This document shows positions 63,058-64,000 of a stretch of DNA of 64,000 nucleotides, in pieces. The DNA comes from Hymenolepis diminuta (lineage: Eukaryota > Platyhelminthes > Cestoda > Cyclophyllidea > Hymenolepididae). Location of the stretch: NCBI GenBank assembly GCA_900708905.1, contig CAADRB010000001.1:1994560-2058559 (forward strand), written 5' to 3'. The notes under the pieces were generated by a model. The model ran no database searches and had not been told where the DNA came from. It saw only the letters and a list, made by a program, of their open reading frames with translations. Each line of letters opens with the position of its first letter. Position 1 is the stretch's first letter. The position numbers and the translations under genes are program-made.

Positions 63058-64000
63058 GCCAGTCTACGCGAATTCTTACCAGACCATGCCTCGGGTGTAT
63101 TTATGGTCTTAGAATCTCACTTCAAAAATAATAACATAAGGAGCCAAACTAGCAAATTCTATATCCTTATCGAAACTATTCCGCCATCTCTCATCGTTCA
63201 TTTCGCAAATGTCATCCAAAAGCCTTCTCAAAATCCCTATGACGACCTTAAAGCAGCTATCTTACAACTTACCCAACCATCTGCTGCCGAAGGGGTAGAG
63301 AAGTTACTTCAACAGAAGTGCATTGGTGTTTTGAAACCGACAGCATTGCTTAATAGAATGAAACTGCTAGCACTCGGAGAATCTTCTGATACGGACTTCT
63401 GAAAGCTATTATATTTCAAAAACTTCCATTCTACATACAGCCTATCTTGGCGAATGTTCTCAAAACAGAACCTATAAAATCACTGGCTGATATGGCAGAC
63501 AACATAATCGAATTGCCAGACCCCCACGAATTTAGGAAAATCCCTACTTCTCACACCTTACCCCAACCAAAAGTGAACCACCAGCAGCTTGGAAAGAGCG
63601 CATGCTAAAACTGGAAGCAAAAATTGATGCTCTTACACTTCAGAGGAGCAAACTACGCAGCCGTCCATTCAATAGACGCAGGCGATCTCAGTCCAGACAC
63701 GCCCCAAGATCCAGAAGACACGAAAATAAAGGAAATAATATTTGCTGGTACCACTGCACGTACGGTGCTTCTGCACGCCATTGTTTATCACCCTGCCAAT
63801 TCCAGGCACATTCGGGAAACGAGCCAGCCCAGCAGTAGTGGTGGAAACTGTTAGCGGACATTAAAGTAACCGCCTTTTCCTTCAAGATCGAAACTCCGGC
63901 GCATCCTATTTGATCTATTCCGGAGCAGAGATTTCTGTACTCCCTTCTACTCCCGCCAATCGAAATTCCTCAGATCACCCTCTTATACTAGCAGCTGCCA
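63058..64000 (+). pseudogene. Ty3/Gypsy-type retrotransposon gag-protease fragment, broken
   Basis: A gag-like reading runs 63058-63402 in one frame. It continues in a second frame from about 63399 to 63590, then in a third from about 63590 to 63838. That part holds an Arg-rich stretch and a zinc-knuckle-like CWYH...ARHC..PC motif typical of flatworm and arthropod Gypsy-type gag. From about 63889 to the window edge a further frame carries an aspartic-protease-like SGAEISVLP motif. The residue where the catalytic Asp is expected is Tyr. With at least three frame breaks and this substitution the copy is dead. No LTR or primer site was confidently seen. Reverse transcriptase, if retained, lies beyond the window. 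Confidence 0.8.

Overview
This window is nuclear DNA of an animal, AT-rich, with spliced genes, wide gene-poor stretches and decayed transposons. A flatworm, most likely a tapeworm (cestode), fits best. Introns fall into two narrow classes (about 30-37 nt and about 65-80 nt) and the shortest lie towards the 5' ends of genes. Some start codons sit just behind perfect 3' splice sites, as expected where spliced-leader trans-splicing is used. The low GC content would suit a hymenolepidid better than a taeniid, but that is inference. No bacterial-type operons, CRISPR arrays, tRNA or rRNA genes were seen.

Layout, left to right. 4472-5763 (+): the last three exons of a ZNRF1/2-type RING E3 ubiquitin ligase; the 5' exon was not found. 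5764-27913: largely non-coding, with two copies of a dispersed repeat family (a copy is also found in the ZNRF intron), a Tc1/maT-like transposase relic and its related end, and an assembly gap (22930-22979). 27914-28767 (+): complete four-exon mitochondrial pyruvate carrier 1 (MPC1). 28768-37587: mostly non-coding, with a third copy of the repeat, a foldback (MITE-like) element at 35152-35491, an LTR-like block and a weak unrecognised exon chain. 37588-43656 (+): complete 11-exon CFAP52/WDR16, a WD40 protein of motile cilia. 47101-48331 (-): a full-length mariner element with matching ends and TA target duplication, but a frameshifted transposase and a 446-base N gap. 50120-52340 (-): complete 10-exon glucose-6-phosphate isomerase. 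54233-54621 (+): complete three-exon ribosomal protein eS27, divergent from GPI. 57914-58678 (+): complete five-exon MAD2 spindle-checkpoint protein. 60889-61790 (+): exons of an equilibrative nucleoside transporter (SLC29-like), both ends missing. 63058-64000 (+): a broken gag-to-protease piece of a Ty3/Gypsy-type retrotransposon running off the window.

The genes do not form a pathway. They are mostly housekeeping functions (glycolysis, mitochondrial pyruvate import, translation, mitosis, ubiquitination, nucleoside uptake) plus one ciliary gene. Exon models were built by hand from family similarity and splice-site phase; every complete model keeps an open frame from start to stop.

The most interesting points are gene-structural: a 30-nt stop-free intron in MAD2, a GC-AG micro-intron beside it, a first coding exon of S27 that is only the ATG, and an MPC1 stop codon buried in its polyadenylation signal. 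Also notable are the foldback element and the repeat families. No clearly new biochemical system was found.
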